From an uncultured Clostridia bacterium (lineage in GTDB: Bacteria > Bacillota > Clostridia > Christensenellales > Aristaeellaceae): a stretch of 27,971 nt of DNA. The stretch is from contig CAMDVP010000010.1 of assembly GCA_945877525.1 (NCBI GenBank), positions 1 through 27,971 of the forward strand, read 5' to 3'. Every line of letters begins with the position of its first letter. Position 1 is the stretch's first letter. Under the pieces are notes generated by a model. It did not search any database. It was not told the origin of the DNA and worked only from the letters and a program-made list of their open reading frames with translations. Positions 22,228-27,971 of this stretch are shown here, in pieces. Position numbers and translations under genes: made by a program.

Positions 22228-23078
22228 CGCAGTACAAGCACAAGTCCGACACAAAAATGGTTCCCGTGCCCTCCATGGCCATTGTGCCCGAGCGCGATAT
22301 TGACAAGGCCCCCGTGCTGGAGGCCCGGCATCTGGGCATTGAGTTCGGCGGCCTGAAGGCTGTGGACGACTTCAACCTGACCATCGGCAAAACGGAGATT
22401 GCCGGCCTTATCGGCCCAAACGGCGCAGGCAAGACCACGGTATTCAACCTGCTGACCAAGGTGTATCAGCCCACCACCGGCACCGTGCTGCTCAACGGCA
22501 AGGATACCGCCGGCATGAACACCGTTCAGGCCAACAAGCTGGGCATCGCCCGCACCTTCCAAAACATCCGCCTGTTCAGCAACATGACCGTGGAGGAAAA
22601 CGTCCGCATCGGCCTGCACAATCAGGTGAAGTATGGCATGTTCTCCGGCATTCTGCGCCTGCCGGCCTACTGGTCGCAGGAGAAGAAGCAGCACGAGCAG
22701 GCGCTGGATCTGCTGTCCATCTTCGACATGCAGCACATGGCCGATGTGAAGGCAGGCTCTCTGCCCTATGGCGCTCAGCGCCGCCTGGAGATCGTCCGCG
22801 CCCTGGCCACCCATCCCTCCCTGCTGCTGCTGGACGAGCCCGCCGCGGGCATGAATCCCCACGAAACTGAGGAGCTGATGGAGAACATCATCAAGATCCG
22901 CGACAAGTTCCAGATCGCGGTCATGCTCATTGAGCACGACATGAACCTGGTTATGGGCATTTGCGAGGGCATCTGCGTGCTGAATTACGGCAGGGTCATT
23001 GCCAAGGGCACCGCGGATGAAATCCAGCAGAACCCGGTGGTGATCGAGGCCTACCTGGGCAAGCAGAAGGAGGGCTGA
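22224..23078 (+). CDS. livG: Branched-chain amino acid ABC transporter ATP-binding protein LivG
   Basis: LivG is one of two ATPases powering the importer. The 284-residue protein has an N-terminal extension of about 28 residues before the domain, then Walker A GPNGAGKTT at about 64-72, the family's signature form SLPYGAQRRLEIVRALA in place of LSGGQ, and Walker B LLLLDEPAAGMNPHE. The H-loop is in LIEHDMNLVMGICEGICVLNYG. The extended N-terminus MTQYKHKSDTKMVPVPSMAIV is unusual for LivG. The ATG overlaps the livM stop, and AAAGGAAGG lies 9 nt upstream. Confidence 0.95.
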   Translation: MTQYKHKSDTKMVPVPSMAIVPERDIDKAPVLEARHLGIEFGGLKAVDDFNLTIGKTEIAGLIGPNGAGKTTVFNLLTKVYQPTTGTVLLNGKDTAGMNTVQANKLGIARTFQNIRLFSNMTVEENVRIGLHNQVKYGMFSGILRLPAYWSQEKKQHEQALDLLSIFDMQHMADVKAGSLPYGAQRRLEIVRALATHPSLLLLDEPAAGMNPHETEELMENIIKIRDKFQIAVMLIEHDMNLVMGICEGICVLNYGRVIAKGTADEIQQNPVVIEAYLGKQKEG

Positions 23079-23080
23079 GC

Positions 23081-23788
23081 ATGAGCCTGCTGAAAATTGA
23101 GGATATCCATGTGTTCTACGGCGCGATTCACGCCATCAAGGGGATTTCCTTCGAGGTGAATGAGGATGAAATCGTGACCCTGATTGGCGCCAACGGCGCG
23201 GGCAAGAGCACCACGCTGAACACCATTGCGGGCCTGCTCAAACCCCGCAGCGGCAAGATCTCCTTCGATGGAAAGGATCTGTCGGCAATCCATACCCATA
23301 AGATTGTGTCCCAGGGCATGGCGCTGTGCCCGGAGGGCCGCCGCATTTTCCAGCAGATGACCGTGCGGGAAAACCTCGAAATGGGCGGCTATACCCGCCC
23401 CAAGACGGAGATTCCCGCGTCGCTGGACGAGATGTTTCAGCGTTTTCCCCGCCTGAAGGAGCGCGAAAAGCAGATTGCAGGCACGCTGTCCGGCGGCGAG
23501 CAGCAGATGCTGGCCATGGCCCGCGCCCTGATGAGCAAGCCCAAGCTGCTCATGCTGGACGAGCCCTCCATGGGCCTTGCGCCCATTCTGGTGGAGCAGA
23601 TCTTCGACATCATCAAGGAGCTGCATGCCGCCGGCGTGACCATCCTGCTGGTGGAACAGAACGCGCAGATGGCCCTTTCCGTGGCCGACCGCGCCTATGT
23701 GCTGGAAACCGGCAAGATCAGCATGGAAGGCCCGGCAGATGAACTGCTGCACAATGACGCGGTGCGCAAGGCGTACCTGGGCAGCTGA
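23081..23788 (+). CDS. livF: Branched-chain amino acid ABC transporter ATP-binding protein LivF
   Basis: LivF is the second ATPase. The 235-residue protein has IHAIKGISFEVNEDEIVTLIG leading to Walker A GANGAGKST at about 37-45, signature LSGGEQQMLAMARALM, Walker B LLMLDEPSMGLAP and H-loop LLVEQNAQMAL, where the family carries Q/E in place of His. Starts 2 bp after livG with AAGGAGG 9 nt upstream. A terminator follows at 23801. Confidence 0.95.
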   Translation: MSLLKIEDIHVFYGAIHAIKGISFEVNEDEIVTLIGANGAGKSTTLNTIAGLLKPRSGKISFDGKDLSAIHTHKIVSQGMALCPEGRRIFQQMTVRENLEMGGYTRPKTEIPASLDEMFQRFPRLKEREKQIAGTLSGGEQQMLAMARALMSKPKLLMLDEPSMGLAPILVEQIFDIIKELHAAGVTILLVEQNAQMALSVADRAYVLETGKISMEGPADELLHNDAVRKAYLGS

Positions 23789-23800
23789 AAAGGCATATGC

Positions 23801-23835
23801 AAAAGGGGAGCAGTCCACGCGGCTGCTCCCTTTTT
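23801..23835 (+). terminator. Intrinsic terminator after livF
   Basis: AAAAGGGGAGCAG pairs with CTGCTCCCTTTTT (8-bp GC stem, one G-T, then A-T pairs) around a 9-nt loop. Starts 12 bp after the livF stop. It is near-symmetric, so it may also serve the convergent GNAT gene. Confidence 0.85.
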
Positions 23836-23842
23836 GCTGCAC

Positions 23843-24397
23843 TCATTTGGCCCGAACCCAATAGTCGCCGTACTCTGTGCCGTCCCAGCCTATCAGCAGG
23901 CTGGCGGAGGGCATGTACCCCTGCGCCCGCAGCGCCTGACAGCGTTCACTGGCGAAGGCGGGGCTCTTGGTTGCCAGAATGGCGCAGCCGAACAGGTCGT
24001 AGGCATGGAAGCTTAGCAGCGCCAGCAGCTCGCCAATCACCGCCGCGTCTTCTTTGTCGGAGCGCAAGTCCAGCCGCAAAAGGCCATGATGGTTGAAGGC
24101 GTCCGTTCCTTCCCGATGGAACAGTTCCACCGTGCCGATGGGCTCGTTTCCCTCCAGGATGGTCCAGCGCACAAAGTAGCGATGCTTGTAGGAGTCCAGC
24201 CAGAAATCCACCGCCTGCAGCATGCGCTCCAGGGTAGCGTAGTGGAAATCATCCCCGTGGCAATTGTCACTGTTGAACAGCGGCACAGCCTTCTCATCGC
24301 TGTACACCTTCAAAAGCGCAGGCGCGTCGCCGCGCTCCACCAGGCGCAGGGTAAAATGCTTGCTTTTCAGTATTGGGCAGGTTTCGTAAACGTCCAT
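23843..24397 (-). CDS. GNAT-fold N-acetyltransferase, RimJ/RimL-like
   Basis: The protein has 184 residues in the Acetyltransf_3-like arrangement: FTLRLVERGDAPALLKVYSDE at the start, FVRWTILEGNEPIGTVELFHREG as the central strands, and a helix with AAVIGELLALLSFHAYDLFGC that carries the cofactor loop in an altered form. LRAQGYMPSASLLIGWDG and YGDYWVRAK close the domain. The canonical R/Q-x-x-G-x-G/A acetyl-CoA loop is not obvious, so activity is uncertain. The ATG at 24397 has AGGAGG 7 nt upstream. An SOS-box-like palindrome lies 20 bp upstream. Confidence 0.82.
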   Translation of the reverse strand: MDVYETCPILKSKHFTLRLVERGDAPALLKVYSDEKAVPLFNSDNCHGDDFHYATLERMLQAVDFWLDSYKHRYFVRWTILEGNEPIGTVELFHREGTDAFNHHGLLRLDLRSDKEDAAVIGELLALLSFHAYDLFGCAILATKSPAFASERCQALRAQGYMPSASLLIGWDGTEYGDYWVRAK

Positions 24398-24416
24398 GCT
24401 TCATCCTCCTATGCAA

Positions 24417-24430
24417 AGAACATATGTTCG
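24417..24430. promoter_or_regulatory. SOS/LexA-box-like palindrome upstream of the GNAT gene
   Basis: AGAACATATGTTCG matches the gram-positive LexA (DinR) consensus CGAACrnryGTTCG at 13 of 14 positions and contains a perfect 12-bp palindrome. It lies about 20 bp upstream of the GNAT start at 24397, where a LexA operator would repress it. No canonical -10/-35 pair is obvious nearby. Confidence 0.5.
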
Positions 24431-24480
24431 TATATTCTCCGACAAAGCACAGAATCCTTCTTTTTACAGCATTTTTTGCG

Positions 24481-24963
24481 CTATATCCGGAAGTCCAGCC
24501 GGACGCTGTTTTCATATTCATGGTCATTGCCCTCATCCCGGCCCGTGATCACGCCGCCCATTTTCGCATAAAAGCCCAGGGCGCGCTTGTTGCGGGGATG
24601 GCAGGTCAGGGAAAACGAGGCCGCGCCATGCCGGCGGCAGGCCTCACGGATGAACGCCATGGCCTCCCGGCCATAGCCACGGCCACGGTATGCTTCCAGC
24701 AGATACAGCGACTGCACATGCAGCGGGTCCCCCTTCACCAAAATCAAGTAGCCGATGCTCTCTCCATCCAGGGTGATGAGGAACACCTCATGCCGTGCGG
24801 AGGCAATCCACGCGTGGTTTCGCTCGTCATGAAAGGCATAGTCAAAGTTGTCCAGCATGTCATCGGGGTAAATCCCGCGATAGGTGGTCAGCCACACCCG
24901 GCGGCGCAGCTCCGACAGCGCCCGGGCATCTTCGGGCTGCGCCGGTACAAAGGAAACAGCCAT
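24481..24963 (-). CDS. GNAT N-acetyltransferase
   Basis: The protein has 160 residues and is a typical single-domain GNAT: FVPAQPEDARALSELRRRVW at the start, SIGYLILVKGDPLHVQSLYLLEAY as the central strands, and acetyl-CoA loop RGRGYGRE at about 93-100. RRHGAASFSLTCHPRNKRALGFYAKMGG follows. The substrate is unknown. AAAGGAG lies 5 nt ahead of the ATG at 24963. The ftsY terminator sits between ftsY and this gene, so it may be read through or have its own weak promoter. Confidence 0.9.
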   Translation of the reverse strand: MAVSFVPAQPEDARALSELRRRVWLTTYRGIYPDDMLDNFDYAFHDERNHAWIASARHEVFLITLDGESIGYLILVKGDPLHVQSLYLLEAYRGRGYGREAMAFIREACRRHGAASFSLTCHPRNKRALGFYAKMGGVITGRDEGNDHEYENSVRLDFRI

Positions 24964-24984
24964 GATTTCTCCTTTCTACAGGAA

Positions 24985-25014
24985 AAGGGGCGCAGCTGCC
25001 ATGCCGCGCCCCTT
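24985..25014 (-). terminator. Intrinsic terminator after ftsY
   Basis: On the minus strand AAGGGGCGC pairs with GCGCCCCTT around a 12-nt loop, then TTCC. It lies 13 bp downstream of the ftsY stop. Confidence 0.7.
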
Positions 25015-25026
25015 CCATGCATCCCA

Positions 25027-25941
25027 TCAGAATAATGCGTCCACAAAATCCTTGGCCACAAAGGGCTGCAGATCGTCGATGCCCTCGCCTACGCCGATGT
25101 ACCACACCGGCACGGCCAGCTCCTGACGGATGGCCAAAGCAATGCCGCCCTTGGCGGTGCCGTCCAGCTTGGTGAGGATGATGCCCCCCACCTCGCACAC
25201 CTCCTTGAAGGCCCGGGCCTGGGCCAAACCGTTCTGCCCGGTGGTGGCGTCCAGCACCAGGATGCAGCGCACGTCCGCCTCGGGATACTCCCGGTCGATC
25301 ACCCGGCGCATTTTGTTCAATTCATCCATCAGGTTCTTCTTGTTGTGCAGCCGTCCGGCGGTGTCCACAATCAGCAGGTCAGCGTCCTGGGCCTTGGCGG
25401 ATTTCACCGCGTCAAACACCACAGCGGCAGGATCGGCGCCCTCTTCGTGCTTCACAATCGGCACCCGGGCGCGCTCGGCCCACACGGTCAGCTGCTCGGC
25501 AGCGGCAGCGCGGAAGGTATCGCCCGCGCAGAGCATCACCTTGCGGCCGATGGACTGGAAGCGCAGCGCCAGCTTGCCGATGGTGGTGGTCTTGCCCACG
25601 CCGTTCACGCCCACCACCAGCATCACCATGGGCCACTTCAGCGGCGGGCGGGGAATGTTCATCTGCTCCACCATGATGTCCTTGAGCATGTCCCGGGCCT
25701 GAGAGGCTTCCTTCACGCCCTGATTTTTCACCTGCTCGCGCAATTCGTCCATGATGGCGGTGGTGGCCTTCACGCCGCAGTCGGCCAGGAGGAGGATGTC
25801 CTCCAGCTCCTCATAAAAATCCTCGTCAATCTTCCGGGTTTCCTTGACCAGGTCGTCCACCTTGTCGGTCAGGTTGCCGCGGGTTTTGCTCAGACCCTCC
25901 CGCAGGCGGGCGAACAGGCCCTTCTTCTTTGTCTCGCTCAT
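25027..25941 (-). CDS. ftsY: Signal recognition particle receptor FtsY
   Basis: FtsY docks ribosome-SRP complexes at the membrane and is a GTPase partner of Ffh. The 304-residue protein has a short basic N-terminus (MSETKKKGLFARLREGLSK), the helical N domain, then G1 GVNGVGKTTT at 111-120, the DTFRAAAAEQL insertion-box region near 141-151, G3 DTAGR at 193-197 and G4 TKLD at 257-260. It ends with GVGEGIDDLQPF, the conserved C-terminal FtsY motif. It lacks the long acidic A domain of proteobacterial FtsY. The ATG at 25941 has CAGGAGG 7 nt upstream. It has its own promoter just after mnmG. Confidence 0.97.
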   Translation of the reverse strand: MSETKKKGLFARLREGLSKTRGNLTDKVDDLVKETRKIDEDFYEELEDILLLADCGVKATTAIMDELREQVKNQGVKEASQARDMLKDIMVEQMNIPRPPLKWPMVMLVVGVNGVGKTTTIGKLALRFQSIGRKVMLCAGDTFRAAAAEQLTVWAERARVPIVKHEEGADPAAVVFDAVKSAKAQDADLLIVDTAGRLHNKKNLMDELNKMRRVIDREYPEADVRCILVLDATTGQNGLAQARAFKEVCEVGGIILTKLDGTAKGGIALAIRQELAVPVWYIGVGEGIDDLQPFVAKDFVDALF

Positions 25942-25960
25942 ATTTCAGCCTCCTGATGTC

Positions 25961-25988
25961 AGTATAGCATATTTCCGCCCATTTGCAA
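25961..25988 (-). promoter_or_regulatory. ftsY promoter
   Basis: On the minus strand TTGCAA (25983-25988), 16 bp, TATACT (25961-25966) with an extended TGC. It lies between the mnmG stop and the ftsY start. Confidence 0.65.
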
Positions 25989-25991
25989 GCG

Positions 25992-27845
25992 TCAGCCCTT
26001 CTGCTTTTCCAGCCAGACCATCAAGACCGCGATATCCGCCGGGGACACCCCGGGGATGCGGCTGGCCGCCGCCAGGGAGCGGGGCTTCTGACGGGCCAGC
26101 TTCTGCCTTGCCTCCAGGCGCAGGGCGGAGATTTCCGCGTAGGGCGCGTCCTCAGGGAGCAGCGCGTTTTCCATGGCCCGGGCGCGGCGGATTTGCGCCT
26201 CCTGCTTGTCCAGATACCCGGCGTATTTCACGGCGATCTGCGCCTGCTCCCGGGCGGGAGCGGAGGCCCTGGCCAGTGACGGGGTCAGTTCGCTCAGGTC
26301 GTTCAGGGTGATTTCCGGGCGGCGAAGCAGCTCCTCCGCCGACAGCGATCCACCGGACGCCGCCTGCCCGTGCCGGGTCAGCCACGCATCCATGTCCGCG
26401 CCGGGGGTGTAGCGGATGCGGCGCAGTTCGCCAAGCAACGCATCCGTTTCACGGCGCTTGCGCTCGGTGCGCTCCATGCGCTCCTGCGAGGCCAGCCCTG
26501 CCTCATAGCCCAAACGGGTCAGGCGAAGGTCGGCGTTGTCCTGGCGCAGCAGCAGCCGGTGCTCTGCCCGGGAGGTCATCATGCGATAGGGCTCGTCGGT
26601 ACCCTTGGTGGTCAGATCATCGGTCAGCACGCCAATGTAGGCCATGTCCCGGGTCAGCATCAGCGGCGGCTTGCCCTGCAGGGCAAGGGCGGCGTTCATG
26701 CCGGCAATCAGCCCCTGGCAGGCGGCTTCCTCATAGCCGCTGGTGCCGTTCACCTGTCCGGCGAAGAACAGCCCGCCGATGCGCAGGCTTTCCAGCGTGG
26801 GGCGCAGCTCGCGGCTGTCGATGCAGTCATACTCGATGGCATAGGCCAGGCGCACCAGCTCACACCGGTGCAGCCCGGGAATGGAGCGATACATGGCCCA
26901 CTGCACGTCCTCCGGCAGGGAGGTGGACATGCCCTGTACATACCACTCCCGGCTTTCCCGGCCCTCCGGCTCCAGGAACAGCTGATGGCGCTCCTTATCG
27001 GCAAAGCGGACAATCTTATCCTCAATGCTGGGGCAGTAGCGGGGCCCCACGCCGTGAATCTTTCCGCTGTACAGGGGTGCGCGGTGCAGGTTTTGACGGA
27101 TGATTTCATGGGTTTCGGGGGTTGTCCAGGTAAGGTAGCACTGGCTGGTATTCTGCAGCGTCCTGTCCGTCAGGAAGGAAAAGGGCACTACCGGCTCGTC
27201 GCCGTATTGGGGCTCCATCTCGTCAAAGTCGATGGAGCGCTCGTCCAGGCGGGCGGGAGTGCCTGTCTTGAACCGGCGCAGCTGAAAGCCCAGCTCCATC
27301 AGGCTGGAGGACAGGCCCGTGGCGTTCATCAGCCCCTGCGGCCCGCCGTCCCACTGGTTTTCACCGATAATGATGCGTCCCTTGAGGTATACACCGCTGG
27401 CCACCACCACCGCCCGGCAGGCGATCCGTTGCCCGGTGAGGGTGGTTACGCCCGTTACATGCCCGTTCTCCGTTTCAATGGACACTGCCTCGCCCTGGCG
27501 CACCAGCAATCGGGGCTGAGTCATCAGCGCCCGGCGCATGCGGTTTTGATAGGCCTGCTTGTCGGCCTGGGCGCGCAGGCTGTGCACTGCGGGGCCCTTG
27601 CTGGTGTTCAGCATACGGCTTTGCAGAAAGGTATCGTCAATGGCGCGTCCCATCTCGCCGCCCAGGGCGTCCAGCTCCCGCACCAGGTGTCCCTTGGCCG
27701 AACCACCGATGGCCGGGTTGCAGGCCATCAGGGCCACGCCATCCATGTTCAGGGTCAGCAGCAGCGTATCCACACCCATGCGCGCTGCGGCCAGCGCCGC
27801 CTCGCACCCCGCGTGTCCGCCGCCAATCACCACCAGCTCCGCCAT
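25992..27845 (-). CDS. mnmG: tRNA uridine-5-carboxymethylaminomethyl modification enzyme MnmG (GidA)
   Basis: MnmG, with MnmE, adds the carboxymethylaminomethyl (or aminomethyl) group at wobble uridine 34 of certain tRNAs, using FAD. The 617-residue protein starts MAELVVIGGGHAGCEAALAA, the FAD dinucleotide-binding loop at 8-13. MACNPAIGGSAKGHLVRELD is the family's first conserved block. Later come GVYLKGRIIIGE and the C-terminal GidA helical domain (LARASAPAREQAQIAVKYAGYLDKQ and GVSPADIAVLMVWLE). The start at 27845 has AAGGGGGA 7 nt upstream; the ATG at 27851 would be only one base from it. Located in the wider origin region, as in many Bacillota. Confidence 0.97.
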   Translation of the reverse strand: MAELVVIGGGHAGCEAALAAARMGVDTLLLTLNMDGVALMACNPAIGGSAKGHLVRELDALGGEMGRAIDDTFLQSRMLNTSKGPAVHSLRAQADKQAYQNRMRRALMTQPRLLVRQGEAVSIETENGHVTGVTTLTGQRIACRAVVVASGVYLKGRIIIGENQWDGGPQGLMNATGLSSSLMELGFQLRRFKTGTPARLDERSIDFDEMEPQYGDEPVVPFSFLTDRTLQNTSQCYLTWTTPETHEIIRQNLHRAPLYSGKIHGVGPRYCPSIEDKIVRFADKERHQLFLEPEGRESREWYVQGMSTSLPEDVQWAMYRSIPGLHRCELVRLAYAIEYDCIDSRELRPTLESLRIGGLFFAGQVNGTSGYEEAACQGLIAGMNAALALQGKPPLMLTRDMAYIGVLTDDLTTKGTDEPYRMMTSRAEHRLLLRQDNADLRLTRLGYEAGLASQERMERTERKRRETDALLGELRRIRYTPGADMDAWLTRHGQAASGGSLSAEELLRRPEITLNDLSELTPSLARASAPAREQAQIAVKYAGYLDKQEAQIRRARAMENALLPEDAPYAEISALRLEARQKLARQKPRSLAAASRIPGVSPADIAVLMVWLEKQKG

Positions 27846-27870
27846 CGTCATTCCCCCTTGTCACCGTTGC

Positions 27871-27899
27871 ATTATAGCACAACGCCGGTGGAATGAAAA
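27871..27899 (-). promoter_or_regulatory. mnmG promoter
   Basis: On the minus strand TTTTCA (27894-27899), 17 bp, then TATAAT (27871-27876) preceded by the extended -10 TGC. It indicates that mnmG heads its own transcription unit here. Confidence 0.65.
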
Positions 27900-27918
27900 G
27901 AGCAGCTGCAGGGAGGCG

Positions 27919-27965
27919 CCAGAGGGCGCTGCCCTCTGGACTCCCGGTCAGGGCGCTGCCCTGAC
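27919..27965. repeat. Two tandem perfect hairpins at the window edge
   Basis: CCAGAGGGC-GCT-GCCCTCTGG (27919-27939) is a 9-bp stem. GTCAGGGC-GCT-GCCCTGAC (27947-27965) is an 8-bp stem. Both share the GGGCGCTGCCC core and are joined by ACTCCCG. This is the look of an interspersed intergenic repeat; it continues to the window end. Confidence 0.7.
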
Positions 27966-27971
27966 AACCCG

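Overview
The window is about 28 kb of GC-rich bacterial chromosome with gram-positive (Bacillota, Clostridia-like) character. Ribosome-binding sites are strong AGGAGG types, promoters are sigma-A-like with many perfect TATAAT boxes and 16-17 bp spacers, and the housekeeping genes (dnaA, priA, tyrA, ftsY, mnmG) read as Firmicute-type. The high GC, the DUF5107-TPR protein, the CxxC-x17-CxxC zinc-ribbon protein and a branched-chain amino acid ABC operon fit an uncultured or gut-type high-GC Clostridia lineage. That placement is an inference. There is no phage, IS element or CRISPR array.

Layout. 1-2759: truncated priA (-), then a divergent cytidylate-kinase-like gene (+) translationally coupled to a small secreted protein. 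2760-3172: a dispersed repeat element, then tRNA-Leu(UAA) with its own promoter and terminator (-). 3300-4552: tyrA overlapping a DUF523 (thiouracil-desulfurase-like) gene (+). 4563-5099: an unrecognised small protein (-). 5332-6396: a membrane-anchored protein carrying a SPASM domain but no radical-SAM core (+). 6443-6640: a second copy of the dispersed repeat, inverted relative to the first. 6667-7581: a catalytically altered E2-type acyltransferase (-). 7748-9577: dnaA and a putative oriC (-). 9578-10137: zinc-ribbon gene behind a roughly 240-nt structured leader RNA (-). 10236-10838: pRiA4b ORF-3-like protein (+). 10839-11155: a gene-free repeat-bearing gap. 11156-15459: DUF5107-TPR protein (-) divergent from an AraC regulator (+). 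15516-18770: phosphinothricin-acetyltransferase-like GNAT (-), ABC exporter half-transporter (+), FMN split-barrel protein (-), SCP2-like protein (+). 18852-23835: a complete liv operon, livJ-H-M-G-F, with promoter, an internal long hairpin and a terminator. 23843-24963: two GNAT acetyltransferases (-), the first with an SOS-box-like palindrome upstream. 25027-27899: ftsY and mnmG (-), each with its own promoter. The last bases hold two tandem perfect hairpins.

How the genes work together. The five liv genes form one importer: LivJ binds branched-chain amino acids, LivH and LivM form the channel, and LivG and LivF power it. The strong hairpin between livJ and livH probably sets binding-protein excess. 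The AraC regulator probably controls the divergent DUF5107-TPR gene. dnaA, its promoter, DnaA-box-like sites and an AT-rich stretch form a replication-origin region. Tandem terminators shield it from transcription coming from the zinc-ribbon gene.

The most unusual material is: (i) two roughly 200-nt interspersed elements that share a conserved core but end in perfect hairpins of unrelated sequence; (ii) the orphan SPASM protein, with an in-frame stop just after its best start site; (iii) the structured RNA leading the zinc-ribbon gene; and (iv) dnaA without dnaN beside it.
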